From CAYSCZ01 sp051155775 (lineage in GTDB: Bacteria > Bacteroidota > Bacteroidia > Cytophagales > Cyclobacteriaceae), in NCBI GenBank assembly GCA_051155775.1, contig DAXETV010000026.1:1-64000 (forward strand): a stretch of 64,000 nt of DNA, read 5' to 3'. The notes under the pieces were generated by a model that ran no database searches, was not told the DNA's origin, and saw only the letters and a program-made list of their open reading frames with translations. A program made the position numbers and the translations under genes. The stretch's first letter is position 1; every line of letters starts with the position of its first letter. This document shows, in pieces, positions 18,979 through 27,138 of this stretch.

Positions 18979-18986
18979 TATATTTG
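18979..18986 (+). promoter_or_regulatory. -7 box of the tRNA-Ala promoter
   Basis: TATATTTG, a perfect TAnnTTTG match, ends 8 bases before the first tRNA base, giving a very short 5' leader. No TTTG is seen at the -33 distance. Confidence 0.5.
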
Positions 18987-18994
18987 CCGGCTAT

Positions 18995-19068
18995 GGGGCT
19001 GTAGCTCAGATGGCTAGAGTGCTTGACTGGCAGTCAAGAGGTCGTGGGTTCGACTCCCATCAGCTCCA
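18995..19068 (+). tRNA. tRNA-Ala (anticodon GGC)
   Basis: Full 74-nt cloverleaf. The acceptor stem pairs GGGGCTG (18995-19001) with CAGCTCC (19061-19067), and A19068 is the discriminator base. The third pair is G.T in DNA (G3:U70 in RNA), the universal alanine identity element. The D-arm is GTAGCTCAGATGGCTAGAGTGC, the anticodon stem CTTGA/TCAAG encloses CTGGCAG with anticodon GGC, and the T-arm has GTGGGTTCGACTCCCAT. CCA is not encoded. A terminator follows 11 bases later, so it is a monocistronic tRNA unit. It borders the decayed island at 19.1-19.8 kb. Confidence 0.97.
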
Positions 19069-19079
19069 CATTGATAATC

Positions 19080-19116
19080 AGGCAGTCGCAAAAAATTTTT
19101 CCCGACTGCCTTTTTG
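19080..19116 (+). terminator. Rho-independent terminator after tRNA-Ala
   Basis: AGGCAGTCG (19080-19088) pairs perfectly with CGACTGCCT (19103-19111), a 9-bp GC-rich stem, followed by a T run. The position directly after the tRNA fits transcription termination. Confidence 0.85.
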
Positions 19117-19180
19117 TTGTTTAACCATCTGAGCAACAATTAGGCGCTTCGTGTTTCCTTCATAGTTTGCAGGGGTTATT

Positions 19181-19292
19181 GTTTCATATCGGACAAATTA
19201 CTACAGGCCTGAGTATTCAAAACGGTATTGGATATGAATATGAAACACTGACTAACTATGAAAAATGTTTAGGTCGACTGTGAAATTTCACA
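19181..19292. repeat. Inverted repeat and palindrome in the island remnant
   Basis: GTTTCATAT (19181-19189) is matched by the inverted copy ATATGAAAC (19238-19246) with 48 bases between. A perfect 14-bp palindrome TGTGAAATTTCACA lies at 19279-19292. Hairpins are a known substrate of REP-associated transposases, and a remnant of one follows, but no repeat family was identified. The stretch 19117-19264 otherwise shows no gene. Confidence 0.35.
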
Positions 19293-19435
19293 AATTTTAC
19301 CCGACACTTTTGACAACGACTTATTTCCATGACCACATCATCCGTGATGATAAATCCTGCCAACGGATTTCAGAATATTTGATCAACAATACCGGTAAAT
19401 GGAATAACGATACATCCAACCCGAATAACAAATGA
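19265..19435 (+). pseudogene. C-terminal remnant of a REP-associated tyrosine transposase (IS200-like)
   Basis: The frame ending at the TGA at 19433-19435 reads YFHDHIIRDDKSCQRISEYL followed by INNTGKWNND. This is the typical C-terminal end of Bacteroidota RAYT/Y1 transposases (pattern FhDHIIRde...ri..YIinNP.kW..D). Everything upstream, including the HUH motif and catalytic Tyr domain, is missing: a stop lies in frame at 19259, and the first 19 codons of this frame show no family similarity. The remnant lies next to the tRNA and overlaps the hsdR remnant by an ATGA. Confidence 0.72.
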
Positions 19436-19801
19436 GTCGAATAACTGAGCATATAATAGAATATTTCGCCATCAAATTGTTGAAGCATTTGGGCTATGAT
19501 TACATCTATGCCCCCAAGCATTGCCCCAGAATACCCCTCCGGAGGAGAGAAATGTGCAGGAACACCTGAAAGCTACAGAGTAGCAGATGTAAAATCACAA
19601 CCCAAGGGCGACCGAAAGGGCAGGGTGCTGTGGCACACCCAGGGAAGTGGAAAATCACTTTCCATGGTGTTCTTTACGGGTAAAATCGTTTTGGCTTTGG
19701 ATAACCCAACCGTTGTTGTCATTACCACCAGACATGCAAAAACTGGCGACAGAAACCTTTTTGAAACAAGCGGAAATGATAGCAAAAGAATTAACAGCTG
19801 A
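19432..19801 (+). pseudogene. hsdR: Decayed type I restriction enzyme R subunit
   Basis: The ATG at 19432 starts MSRITEHIIEYFAIKLLKHL followed by GYDYIYAP, the normal HsdR N-terminus. Within the run of C at 19509-19513 the frame breaks: the +1 frame continues with SIAPEYP, as expected for the family. After a large internal deletion the same frame holds the motor motif I RGRVLWHTQGSGKSLSMVFF and then NPTVVVIT, ending in a garbled version of the TDRNDLDDQLFETF region. About 120 codons remain of a protein usually near 1000 residues, and hsdM and hsdS are absent. It is a dead gene and ends 35 bp before the M16 gene stop. Confidence 0.85.
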
Positions 19802-19835
19802 CTAAGAAATGCCATGCTTCACAGCCATTTTTGCA

Positions 19836-21101
19836 TTAATCAGCCAGTTCGCCAACTATCACTTTTTTAATTTCTTTTATATCAAAATGTGTATTTGCCA
19901 TCTCCTGGATGTCTTCAACAGAAACACTATTTATCTCATCAAACAAAGTGTCATAAAAATTATAATCCAATCCGGAAAGGTAAATTGATTTATACCTGTC
20001 CATGTGTTGAGCAGGCGTAACTGTGTTTAATATTAGATTACCAGAAGTGTAGTTTTTAACAAGTTCCAATTCATCCGCTGGAACCTTATTATATTGTAAT
20101 TCGATAAGCTCATGTTCTATTTCGGAAAGTGCTTGTTTGGCGAGTTCTCTTTTGACTTCTGATCCAATTACCCAAAAGCTGGCATTTTTCAGATTTATTA
20201 TCGTTGAATAAATTCCATAAGTCAACCCCTTATCTTCCCGGATATTTTTCATCAAACGTGATCCAAAGAATCCCCCGAACAACTCATTGGCCACATAAAG
20301 CTTAATATAATCGGGATGTGCTTTATCAATCAGGTGTTTGCCAAGCTTTATTGAAGATTGGGAACCATCCATGGGTATGATTGCATCATCAAGCGTAACT
20401 ATTTCTTTGTCTTTTGCAGGGTTATTATGTGTTTCAATGTTATCAAGTAAGGAAACTAACCGCTCGAGGTGCGACTCTTCAAAGCTGCCACTTATGAATA
20501 CTTCCGGACTATTAAACAGATTGTTATGGTAAAAGGTAGAAATTTCCTTTCTGGTGACCTCATGTATATGATCTTCTTCCAAGATCCTGCCGTAAGGATG
20601 TTGTTTGCCAAAAAGTACTTCCCTAATCTGTCTTGAGGACACATAGCTGGTTTTTTCTTTATTAATTCTAAGGGACCCGAGGCGGATATTTTTTAGTGAA
20701 TCCAATTCTTTTTCAGGGAGGGTGCTTTCAAGAAAAAGATCTTCGATCAGGATTATTATTTCTTGTAGATATTTTGTTAAAACATTGATAATCATTGAGT
20801 TATAATCGAAACCGGATTGAATATCTATTTGAGCTCCATAGAATTCGAATAACTCAGATATATCAGATGAATGTTTTTTCCTGGTTCCTTCAATGAGCAT
20901 TTTAGTGGTGAAATAGCTCGTTCCCGGGCCACTTGAATATAATTCTCCGGATTTCAATAGAACTTCAAGTCTGACCACATTATGATCAGGTGTATGGATA
21001 TAATGTATGGGGTGACCTTTGCGTGAAAGTCGCTTATTGACTTTTAAAACTTTGAAATCATCTGGTTTATAGGAAGCTGGAGCAATAGACCTGTCAAGCA
21101 T
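19836..21101 (-). CDS. M16-family zinc peptidase homologue lacking the active site
   Basis: 421 residues with the two-lobed M16 fold. The N-lobe has VVRLEVLLKSGELYSSGPGT and TTKMLIEGT; the C-lobe has the family RLMKNIREDKGLTYGIYS near residue 285. The inverted zinc motif HxxEH should follow TTKMLIEGT, but the sequence reads RKKHSSDISELFEF with no such motif, so it cannot be an ordinary active protease. Many M16 enzymes act as a catalytic and a non-catalytic pair; the catalytic partner is not in this window. There is no signal peptide. It is the last gene after porV (18-bp gap). Confidence 0.88.
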   Translation of the reverse strand: MLDRSIAPASYKPDDFKVLKVNKRLSRKGHPIHYIHTPDHNVVRLEVLLKSGELYSSGPGTSYFTTKMLIEGTRKKHSSDISELFEFYGAQIDIQSGFDYNSMIINVLTKYLQEIIILIEDLFLESTLPEKELDSLKNIRLGSLRINKEKTSYVSSRQIREVLFGKQHPYGRILEEDHIHEVTRKEISTFYHNNLFNSPEVFISGSFEESHLERLVSLLDNIETHNNPAKDKEIVTLDDAIIPMDGSQSSIKLGKHLIDKAHPDYIKLYVANELFGGFFGSRLMKNIREDKGLTYGIYSTIINLKNASFWVIGSEVKRELAKQALSEIEHELIELQYNKVPADELELVKNYTSGNLILNTVTPAQHMDRYKSIYLSGLDYNFYDTLFDEINSVSVEDIQEMANTHFDIKEIKKVIVGELAD

Positions 21102-21119
21102 TATAGAGGTAGTCGGGGT

Positions 21120-22283
21120 CTATTCATTATCCTTTTTCTCGAAATTGAATAATAATGTCAATCTTAATGTTTCTGCAAGTGGATGATTGGTCTCTGTTGG
21201 TAGTAAATAGGAAAAATCCAGACCAAAGACCTGGTACCTAAACCCTAAACCAGCGGTGAAATATTGTCTATCGCCTTTATCATCATGTTCTGAGAAGAAT
21301 CCAGTCCTTGCCGATACCAAATCCCTGTACCAGTACTCTACCCCAATGGAGAACATTAACTCTTTTAGCTCTTCGCTAAAACCGTCTTCAGCATCGGCAA
21401 ATGAGCCAAATGTGCCCGAAAGCAAGGATTTTTCCCGGTCGCTGCCATCGATCTGAGGACTCGGTACCATGAGTTTATTGATATCAAATGCGAATGTTAA
21501 AGTGTTGAAAGGATCAAGGTCGGTTTTAAGTGCCGTTCCTATCCGAAAATTACCGGGGATAAAATCTTCATTACTTTCGCTGCTGTAGGTAATTTTTTGT
21601 CCAATATTTGAAAGGTGTAAACCAAATGAAAGGTCGGATGGATTAGCTCCGAGATATACTTCATTGTTATAATAAACCCCTAAGTCCACAGCTACACTCG
21701 TACCGTTCTTAGCGCCCTGGTCGCCTGTAATGTTCCCAGCCAGATTAGACCAGATGAATCGACCGGTGACCCCGATGCCGAGGTTTTCAGTAAGTTTTCT
21801 TGAGTAAGTTGCATCTATGGCCAGTTCTCTGGGATTTTCAACACCCAAATTTTCAACAGGGTTATTTGGATCACCGGATGCCCGGGTCAGGAAAATTTCT
21901 CCAAGATCAAAATAACGGAGTGACATTCCCACGGTCTGCACCTCATCGATTTGATAAAATCCGGATAGATAAGTTAAAAACATATCATCTACAATGTTTC
22001 CAAGCCAGGGTGAATAAGAGAAAGCAAATCCAACCTCCTGATCAATGAAAGCAAGCTTGGCATTGTTCCAGTGGACGGAGTTAGCATCGGGGCTCGTGGC
22101 TACTCCAACATCGCCCATACCAGATGCCCGTGAATCAGGAGCAAAACTTACAAATGGTACTGCGGTGGTTATTACCCTTCTCGTAGTATCCTGTCCGGCT
22201 AAAAAACCTCCGCCGGTGGTTTGAGCAAGGCCTTTTGTAATGAAAAATATTCCAACAACTAATGTTAGAGCAATTCTTATCAT
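21120..22283 (-). CDS. porV: Type IX secretion outer-membrane shuttle protein PorV
   Basis: A FadL-like 14-strand outer-membrane barrel that collects T9SS cargo from the SprA/Sov translocon and delivers it to PorU for signal removal. 387 residues with signal peptide ending near GLAQ (residue 21). The mature N-terminus has VPFVSFAPDSRASGMGDVGV and then SVHWNNAKLAFID, diagnostic for PorV/LptO. The C-terminus ends in a barrel strand (LRLTLLFNFEKK). It lies 27 bp downstream of porU, an order known from other Bacteroidota, and probably shares the MBL-pssA-porU transcript. Confidence 0.95.
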   Translation of the reverse strand: MIRIALTLVVGIFFITKGLAQTTGGGFLAGQDTTRRVITTAVPFVSFAPDSRASGMGDVGVATSPDANSVHWNNAKLAFIDQEVGFAFSYSPWLGNIVDDMFLTYLSGFYQIDEVQTVGMSLRYFDLGEIFLTRASGDPNNPVENLGVENPRELAIDATYSRKLTENLGIGVTGRFIWSNLAGNITGDQGAKNGTSVAVDLGVYYNNEVYLGANPSDLSFGLHLSNIGQKITYSSESNEDFIPGNFRIGTALKTDLDPFNTLTFAFDINKLMVPSPQIDGSDREKSLLSGTFGSFADAEDGFSEELKELMFSIGVEYWYRDLVSARTGFFSEHDDKGDRQYFTAGLGFRYQVFGLDFSYLLPTETNHPLAETLRLTLLFNFEKKDNE

Positions 22284-22310
22284 GGTTTATTAATTAGGTC
22301 GCAATTTTAA

Positions 22311-25300
22311 TTAATTTATTTTTACTACTCTTCCAAAAGATTCATTTTTGGCGCCGTCAAGTATGCTTTGGACTTGTAACTTATAAAGGTAAATACCGCC
22401 TTTTACTTGTAACCCGGAATGGTTTGTACCATCCCACATTAAATCATTGATTATTCCGGGCGCATCATCATATGTGATATGCGCTTGTTTAATTGATTTT
22501 CCATCAACATCGTAGATTGTGTATCCAACTTGCAAAGGCTGGCCTTCACGATCATGAAGAAATGAGAATTTAACGGTGTTACTCGTAGGATTTGGATATA
22601 CTTCCAGTGAACTCATTAAAAGCTTTACTTCATTGGTTACTGAGAAAGTAACTGATTTTTCGGCTGAATTATTGTGAGTATCCCAAACTTTTAATGTAAG
22701 GACGTAATTACCCGGTTTTAAATTATTGAGTGGAAAGATTACAGCACCGGATTGATAGGTGTCCAGGTCAGCAATGTATTGGTCGTTTATAAAAAAAACC
22801 TCATCATTAATACTCAATTCAATATTTTGACCCAGCCCATTACTGGACACATTGATACCGCTTTCATCAAATATCTCTGCATGAAGCACACTATTCTTGG
22901 GGACATCATCACCGGAGGCAAATGATTCATCATTTATAAATAGTTTCAATTCAGGTGATCGGTTATCATCATCGGCGGCGGTAGCACTGCCACCAATGAT
23001 AAAGTCGTCATAAGCGCCGCTGGCATCAGATTCTTCATTACGATCAATAGCATAAAGCGATATTTTACCTTTACCAAGGCGATGAGAGATATTTTTTGGG
23101 ACTATGAAAGTGGCTTCAAACACACCATCCGAAATAGATGCCCTGCCGTTAAAAATAATTGAATTTCGCACTGAATAGCTGAATGGAATATTTTCCAGCC
23201 CATCACCTAGTGTTTTTATTGTTTCTGACTTGTCATAAACGGTTACTTCTATTTCTCCATCAAATGCGGTATTTACGCTTCCATCTTTACCGATAATCGA
23301 TCCATTAATTGTGGCTTTGCTCAGTGATTTTAATGTATCTGTTACTTGTATACCATCTATTGCATAAATGCTATCAACTTTAATATCATAATCCGGATAA
23401 GCTAATCTCATAGATGGATCACCCAATAGGGCAAAACTTCTATTTCTTCTTCCACTGGTGCTTTCATTCTTGGTAATTCTAATAATATCACCCAATCGCG
23501 GGTATTCACCATTTATCTTTTTGAAAGCATTGTTGACGAAAGCTTTATTAATCTGAAAATTACTATTGGAAAAAACAGGCCGTGTGGTGGTTATTAATCC
23601 TATTGCCCCACCATTGGGGTTCAAGAGTAGCCTTTCCCCGCCGGATACCCTCAAGGGATTATCATAATTTCCGAATTCACAGGTTGCAGTTACGAACAGT
23701 GGTAACCGTTTCCTATTCTCAAGTTGGGTTATGGTCAGTTCTGTAAAGATTTTTTCGTCGGTCCATTGCCCTTCATTGCCGTGGCCGGTGAAATTTACAA
23801 CGAGGCCACCATTGTTGATAGCATGCTTTAAATCCTCTTCAAGTGCTGGAACCAGTTTATTGCCTATGATCTGGGGGATTTGTTGGAATGCATCAACATA
23901 CAATTTATTAAGACTATATTCCGGGTGGTTGGATTCAATAATTTCTGCAAGCTCCTCGGCATCTCCCTGATGGAGGTTGTTATCTTCATCATCGGCTACA
24001 AAATGAATTTTATTACGCCATTTACCAAGTATGCCTGTTCCCGTCTCGTAGCGGATGATTTTATCCACTACATCTTTTGCTTCCTGTAAGGATTTGATGG
24101 GCAAGCGGCCAATACCTATGTCAACCGTATGATCCCCATTAAAATTTTCAATCCACTCGCCTTCATCATCTTCTAAAAAACCAAAGTAATCATCCGATGA
24201 GTAGTTATAAAGCAAATGCTCAGAATTGCGGGCCTGATATACTGGAATATAATTTGTATTGGAGATGAGCCTGTTTTTATAGTCATAACTACAGTCTCCA
24301 AACAGTAGAAGGTATTTAAGGCTGATGCTTTTGTTTTTCAAATACCGCATATAATCCTTAAGGGCTGTTACATCTTGCATACCAGAGGAGAATTCATTGT
24401 ACACCTGATTGATGGTAACAACATCCACCTGCATATTATCAAATGATCTTCTGTGAGATGCCAGTCGGTTAGCTTCAGTTATAAACTTTGGAGGTGTTAC
24501 TATGATCAATTCAGGTACTGAACTACCTCTAAGATTTTGATTTTGTACAAGTTTGGCAGAGATGGGGGCCAATGCATCCTGCGGTTTGAAAGCCACATAT
24601 TTTTTAAATTCATTGCCTTCATCACTGAAGGTTAGTGTGTTGCCGTCCAGGTCAAATAATTGATTTTCCGGATTCAAATGATCTGTAATATCCCATATAA
24701 GCAGATCATCCGCATTCTTTTGCAATTGATAAGTATTTATTTCATTTTCAATACTTTGCGGATTTTGAAAGAACGTCGCTTTTTGTTTATAGGCTAAATT
24801 AGTCTCATAGGTTATCAGGAATTTATCGAGATATCCAATTGAATTACTCAACGGAGCATCGTATGAAATATTAAGATTTAGACTATTAGAAGGGGAGACC
24901 TGGTCTGCACTAATGGAAAAATCGTCAACTCCTGATATCGCTCTGGTATCATAAAATCTTCTGGCAGGATCAATAATGGCAGGTATTAGTAAATCGCCTA
25001 AATTCTGATCATTCAATGAAAATGAAAAATTGGAGGATTGGGTTGAGGCTGCAAGCATATCTACATGAACTAAGACTTCCGAACTCATGATAAGGTCTTG
25101 TATATCAAAGGAAAACGATCTGGTCAAATCGCTACTCTGGCTAAATATTTCACCATACCAGTTTCTACCGCCTTTTAATAAATTCAGTTCATCTTTTTCA
25201 TAAGCTATCAGCTGAAGGTTTGATGTGACTACTTCAAATCGTCCGTTGATATTTTGATCCTGTTCAATTCTTTTCCCGGGTTCATCTCCAATACATAGAA

Positions 25301-25730
25301 AATAAAATGTTGTGTCTGAGTATAAATTATTTTCAAACGCATAAATACCTTGTTCTTCATCGAATCGAACCAAATCAGAGGTATTTCCAAAAAATAACAG
25401 GTAATCATCATCGTTGAAGGATCCATCTTCTTCCCCTGCTACCACTATGGCATTTTCTATTAAGCCATCAGGTCTGGTTATATCGTTGGCTTGTGGCAAC
25501 ATACCCCCGCCACCGTTTCCAAATATTTTGATGTTTCGAGGATCAATACTGTTAACGTTAATACCAAGGTTCGAAAGGTAGGACTTGTCAAGCCTATATA
25601 TATTTTTTTCAATAACACCCAATTTGTACCACTCACCGTCCCTTAATACCGACTGAGCACGGATATTTGAATTAAATCCAAATTTTAAGCCGATAAGCAA
25701 GATAAGTATTAATCCGGCAACGTATTTCAT
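22311..25730 (-). CDS. porU: Type IX secretion sortase-like C-terminal signal peptidase PorU
   Basis: A surface-bound C25 (gingipain-type) cysteine protease that removes the C-terminal sorting domain of T9SS cargo and attaches it to the surface anchor. 1139 residues with an N-terminal signal peptide. The catalytic dyad is visible as His650 (NFTGHGNEGQW) and Cys684 (TATCEFGNYDNP). The middle region contains KDYMRYLKNKSISLKYLLLF and an acidic GIGRLPIKSLQEA segment of the caspase-like fold. The C-terminal 105 residues form its own type A sorting-like domain with VYPNPTSNTVKFSF and GIYLYKLQV, which PorU is known to keep. The operon with porV supports the call. Confidence 0.95.
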   Translation of the reverse strand: MKYVAGLILILLIGLKFGFNSNIRAQSVLRDGEWYKLGVIEKNIYRLDKSYLSNLGINVNSIDPRNIKIFGNGGGGMLPQANDITRPDGLIENAIVVAGEEDGSFNDDDYLLFFGNTSDLVRFDEEQGIYAFENNLYSDTTFYFLCIGDEPGKRIEQDQNINGRFEVVTSNLQLIAYEKDELNLLKGGRNWYGEIFSQSSDLTRSFSFDIQDLIMSSEVLVHVDMLAASTQSSNFSFSLNDQNLGDLLIPAIIDPARRFYDTRAISGVDDFSISADQVSPSNSLNLNISYDAPLSNSIGYLDKFLITYETNLAYKQKATFFQNPQSIENEINTYQLQKNADDLLIWDITDHLNPENQLFDLDGNTLTFSDEGNEFKKYVAFKPQDALAPISAKLVQNQNLRGSSVPELIIVTPPKFITEANRLASHRRSFDNMQVDVVTINQVYNEFSSGMQDVTALKDYMRYLKNKSISLKYLLLFGDCSYDYKNRLISNTNYIPVYQARNSEHLLYNYSSDDYFGFLEDDEGEWIENFNGDHTVDIGIGRLPIKSLQEAKDVVDKIIRYETGTGILGKWRNKIHFVADDEDNNLHQGDAEELAEIIESNHPEYSLNKLYVDAFQQIPQIIGNKLVPALEEDLKHAINNGGLVVNFTGHGNEGQWTDEKIFTELTITQLENRKRLPLFVTATCEFGNYDNPLRVSGGERLLLNPNGGAIGLITTTRPVFSNSNFQINKAFVNNAFKKINGEYPRLGDIIRITKNESTSGRRNRSFALLGDPSMRLAYPDYDIKVDSIYAIDGIQVTDTLKSLSKATINGSIIGKDGSVNTAFDGEIEVTVYDKSETIKTLGDGLENIPFSYSVRNSIIFNGRASISDGVFEATFIVPKNISHRLGKGKISLYAIDRNEESDASGAYDDFIIGGSATAADDDNRSPELKLFINDESFASGDDVPKNSVLHAEIFDESGINVSSNGLGQNIELSINDEVFFINDQYIADLDTYQSGAVIFPLNNLKPGNYVLTLKVWDTHNNSAEKSVTFSVTNEVKLLMSSLEVYPNPTSNTVKFSFLHDREGQPLQVGYTIYDVDGKSIKQAHITYDDAPGIINDLMWDGTNHSGLQVKGGIYLYKLQVQSILDGAKNESFGRVVKIN

Positions 25731-25742
25731 TCTTGTTTGGCT

Positions 25743-26444
25743 TTAAAATTCATTGGTTTTCTGGTTCAAAATAATATAACCCGTAAGGTTATTGAGTAAC
25801 GAAACAACTACATAGAATATGATAAACCCTGGTATTGATCGTTCTCCATAAAAAATGAATAATAAGGCGCATCCGGCTATTACAGAATATTTCCATTCAT
25901 TTCCGGGGAAACTAAAGTTACTGAACTTCAATGAGAGCATATTCATCGGTAATATCATCGCTACTGATATCATGAGTAAAACCACAGGAGCATAAGAGAT
26001 AGTTTCAGTGATTAAGAAATAATCGTAATGAACCAGTGATGAAGTTAAAATAGCTGCCGCAGGAGTAGGTAATCCGATAAAGCGGTCAGACTTTTTCACA
26101 TCAATAGAAAATCGGGCTAATCTAACAGCGCTGGCTATCGGGTAAAAGGAAAATATCATTAACCAGTGCCAGGCGGTCCCGGTGGTTAATTCATACGCAA
26201 AATAAACAGCGGGCAATACCCCAAACGTAACCATGTCAGCAAGTGTATCCAGGAGTTCCCCAATTTTAGAATTAACCTTTAACAACCTTGCAACGCCTCC
26301 ATCGACCAGATCCAGAATTGCTCCTGTTATTATCAGGTAAAAAACGTTTTCATGCTGGTCATGTGCCAGTAAAACCAGCCCTATCGATCCACACATCAGG
26401 TTGCCGATGGTGAGGATATTAGGAATATGATTTTTTAATTTCAA
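25743..26444 (-). CDS. pssA: CDP-diacylglycerol-serine O-phosphatidyltransferase
   Basis: Inner-membrane enzyme joining CDP-diacylglycerol and serine to phosphatidylserine, the precursor of phosphatidylethanolamine. 233 residues with about seven hydrophobic helices. The CDP-alcohol phosphotransferase signature D-G-x2-A-R-x8-G-x3-D-x3-D is complete, using Asp48, Gly49, Ala52, Arg53, Gly62, Asp66 and Asp70, with Asp45 before it. The N-terminal IPNILTIGNLMCGSIGLV matches the PssA type II family. It lies between the MBL gene (3-bp gap) and porU (12-bp gap). No psd gene is in the window. Confidence 0.93.
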   Translation of the reverse strand: MKLKNHIPNILTIGNLMCGSIGLVLLAHDQHENVFYLIITGAILDLVDGGVARLLKVNSKIGELLDTLADMVTFGVLPAVYFAYELTTGTAWHWLMIFSFYPIASAVRLARFSIDVKKSDRFIGLPTPAAAILTSSLVHYDYFLITETISYAPVVLLMISVAMILPMNMLSLKFSNFSFPGNEWKYSVIAGCALLFIFYGERSIPGFIIFYVVVSLLNNLTGYIILNQKTNEF

Positions 26445-26447
26445 GCT

Positions 26448-27095
26448 TTAAGCAGATTGTCCCACAAAAGGATTGTTTTTTCGCTCATGACCAATAGTCG
26501 TGTTTTGTCCATGACCGGAATAAACTACGACATCATCTGCCAGTTGCAAGACCTTATTGTGAATATTTTCAAGTAATAAATTATAATCGCCGCCGGGAAG
26601 GTCAGTCCTTCCAATACTATCTTGAAACAAGACATCTCCGGATATAAGAATTTTATTTTCAGCACTATAAAATCCTACATGCCCGGGCGAGTGGCCCGGA
26701 ATAAAGATAATTTCAAATACGTTATCTCCTATTGCGATTGTCTGGCCTTCTTCGATGAAGTATTCTGGTTCTGCGTCCTGAAAATTATCGAAACCATATC
26801 CGGGAGCGTAAACTTTTGCGGCTCTTAGCATCTCTAAATCATTTTTATGAATGCCAAGACCAACATTATATTTTTCCTGAACAAACCTATTTCCAAAAAT
26901 ATGGTCTAAATGGCAGTGTGTGTTGAGTAATAATTTGACATTCAGTTCATTGTTATGTATAAATTCGGCCAGTTCTTTTTGTTCCCTGGGTTCATAGCAG
27001 CCTGGATCAATAACTGCGGCTTCCCTTGTATCTTTGTCAAATATGATATAGGTGTTTTCCATAAAAGGGTTAAACACAAATGGTTTTATTTCCAT
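26448..27095 (-). CDS. MBL-fold metallohydrolase (glyoxalase II-like)
   Basis: 215 residues. The binuclear metal motif HxHxDH is present as His60, His62, Asp64 and His65 (LNTHCHLDHIFG). Further ligands are in FIPGHSPGHVGFY, in SGDVLFQDSIGRTDLPGGD and in the last His of VYSGHGQNT. This set and the short length fit the small hydroxyacylglutathione-hydrolase-like group, common in Bacteroidota. The substrate is not determinable here; a thioester or persulfide is possible. It is first in the run to pssA, porU, porV and the M16 gene, behind a TAACTTTG box. Confidence 0.9.
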   Translation of the reverse strand: MEIKPFVFNPFMENTYIIFDKDTREAAVIDPGCYEPREQKELAEFIHNNELNVKLLLNTHCHLDHIFGNRFVQEKYNVGLGIHKNDLEMLRAAKVYAPGYGFDNFQDAEPEYFIEEGQTIAIGDNVFEIIFIPGHSPGHVGFYSAENKILISGDVLFQDSIGRTDLPGGDYNLLLENIHNKVLQLADDVVVYSGHGQNTTIGHERKNNPFVGQSA

Positions 27096-27129
27096 TAATT
27101 ATTAGTTTGATATAATTTGTAATGATGCA

Positions 27130-27137
27130 CAAAGTTA
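27130..27137 (-). promoter_or_regulatory. -7 box before the MBL-pssA-porU-porV-M16 operon
   Basis: TAACTTTG, a perfect TAnnTTTG match on the minus strand, 34 bases before the MBL gene ATG and directly before the divergent FAD gene start. No -33 TTTG is seen. Confidence 0.45.
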
Positions 27138-27138
27138 A

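Noticed and set aside
19496..19801. A 101-residue open frame that could be taken as a small helicase gene
   Set aside because: It contains only HsdR motif I and fragments; the true N-terminus lies in another frame just upstream and the downstream motor is missing, so it is a relic.
18995..19835. Integrase-type attachment site duplicating the tRNA-Ala 3' end
   Set aside because: I could not find a direct repeat of the tRNA 3' end in the island or before the M16 gene, and no integrase gene is present.
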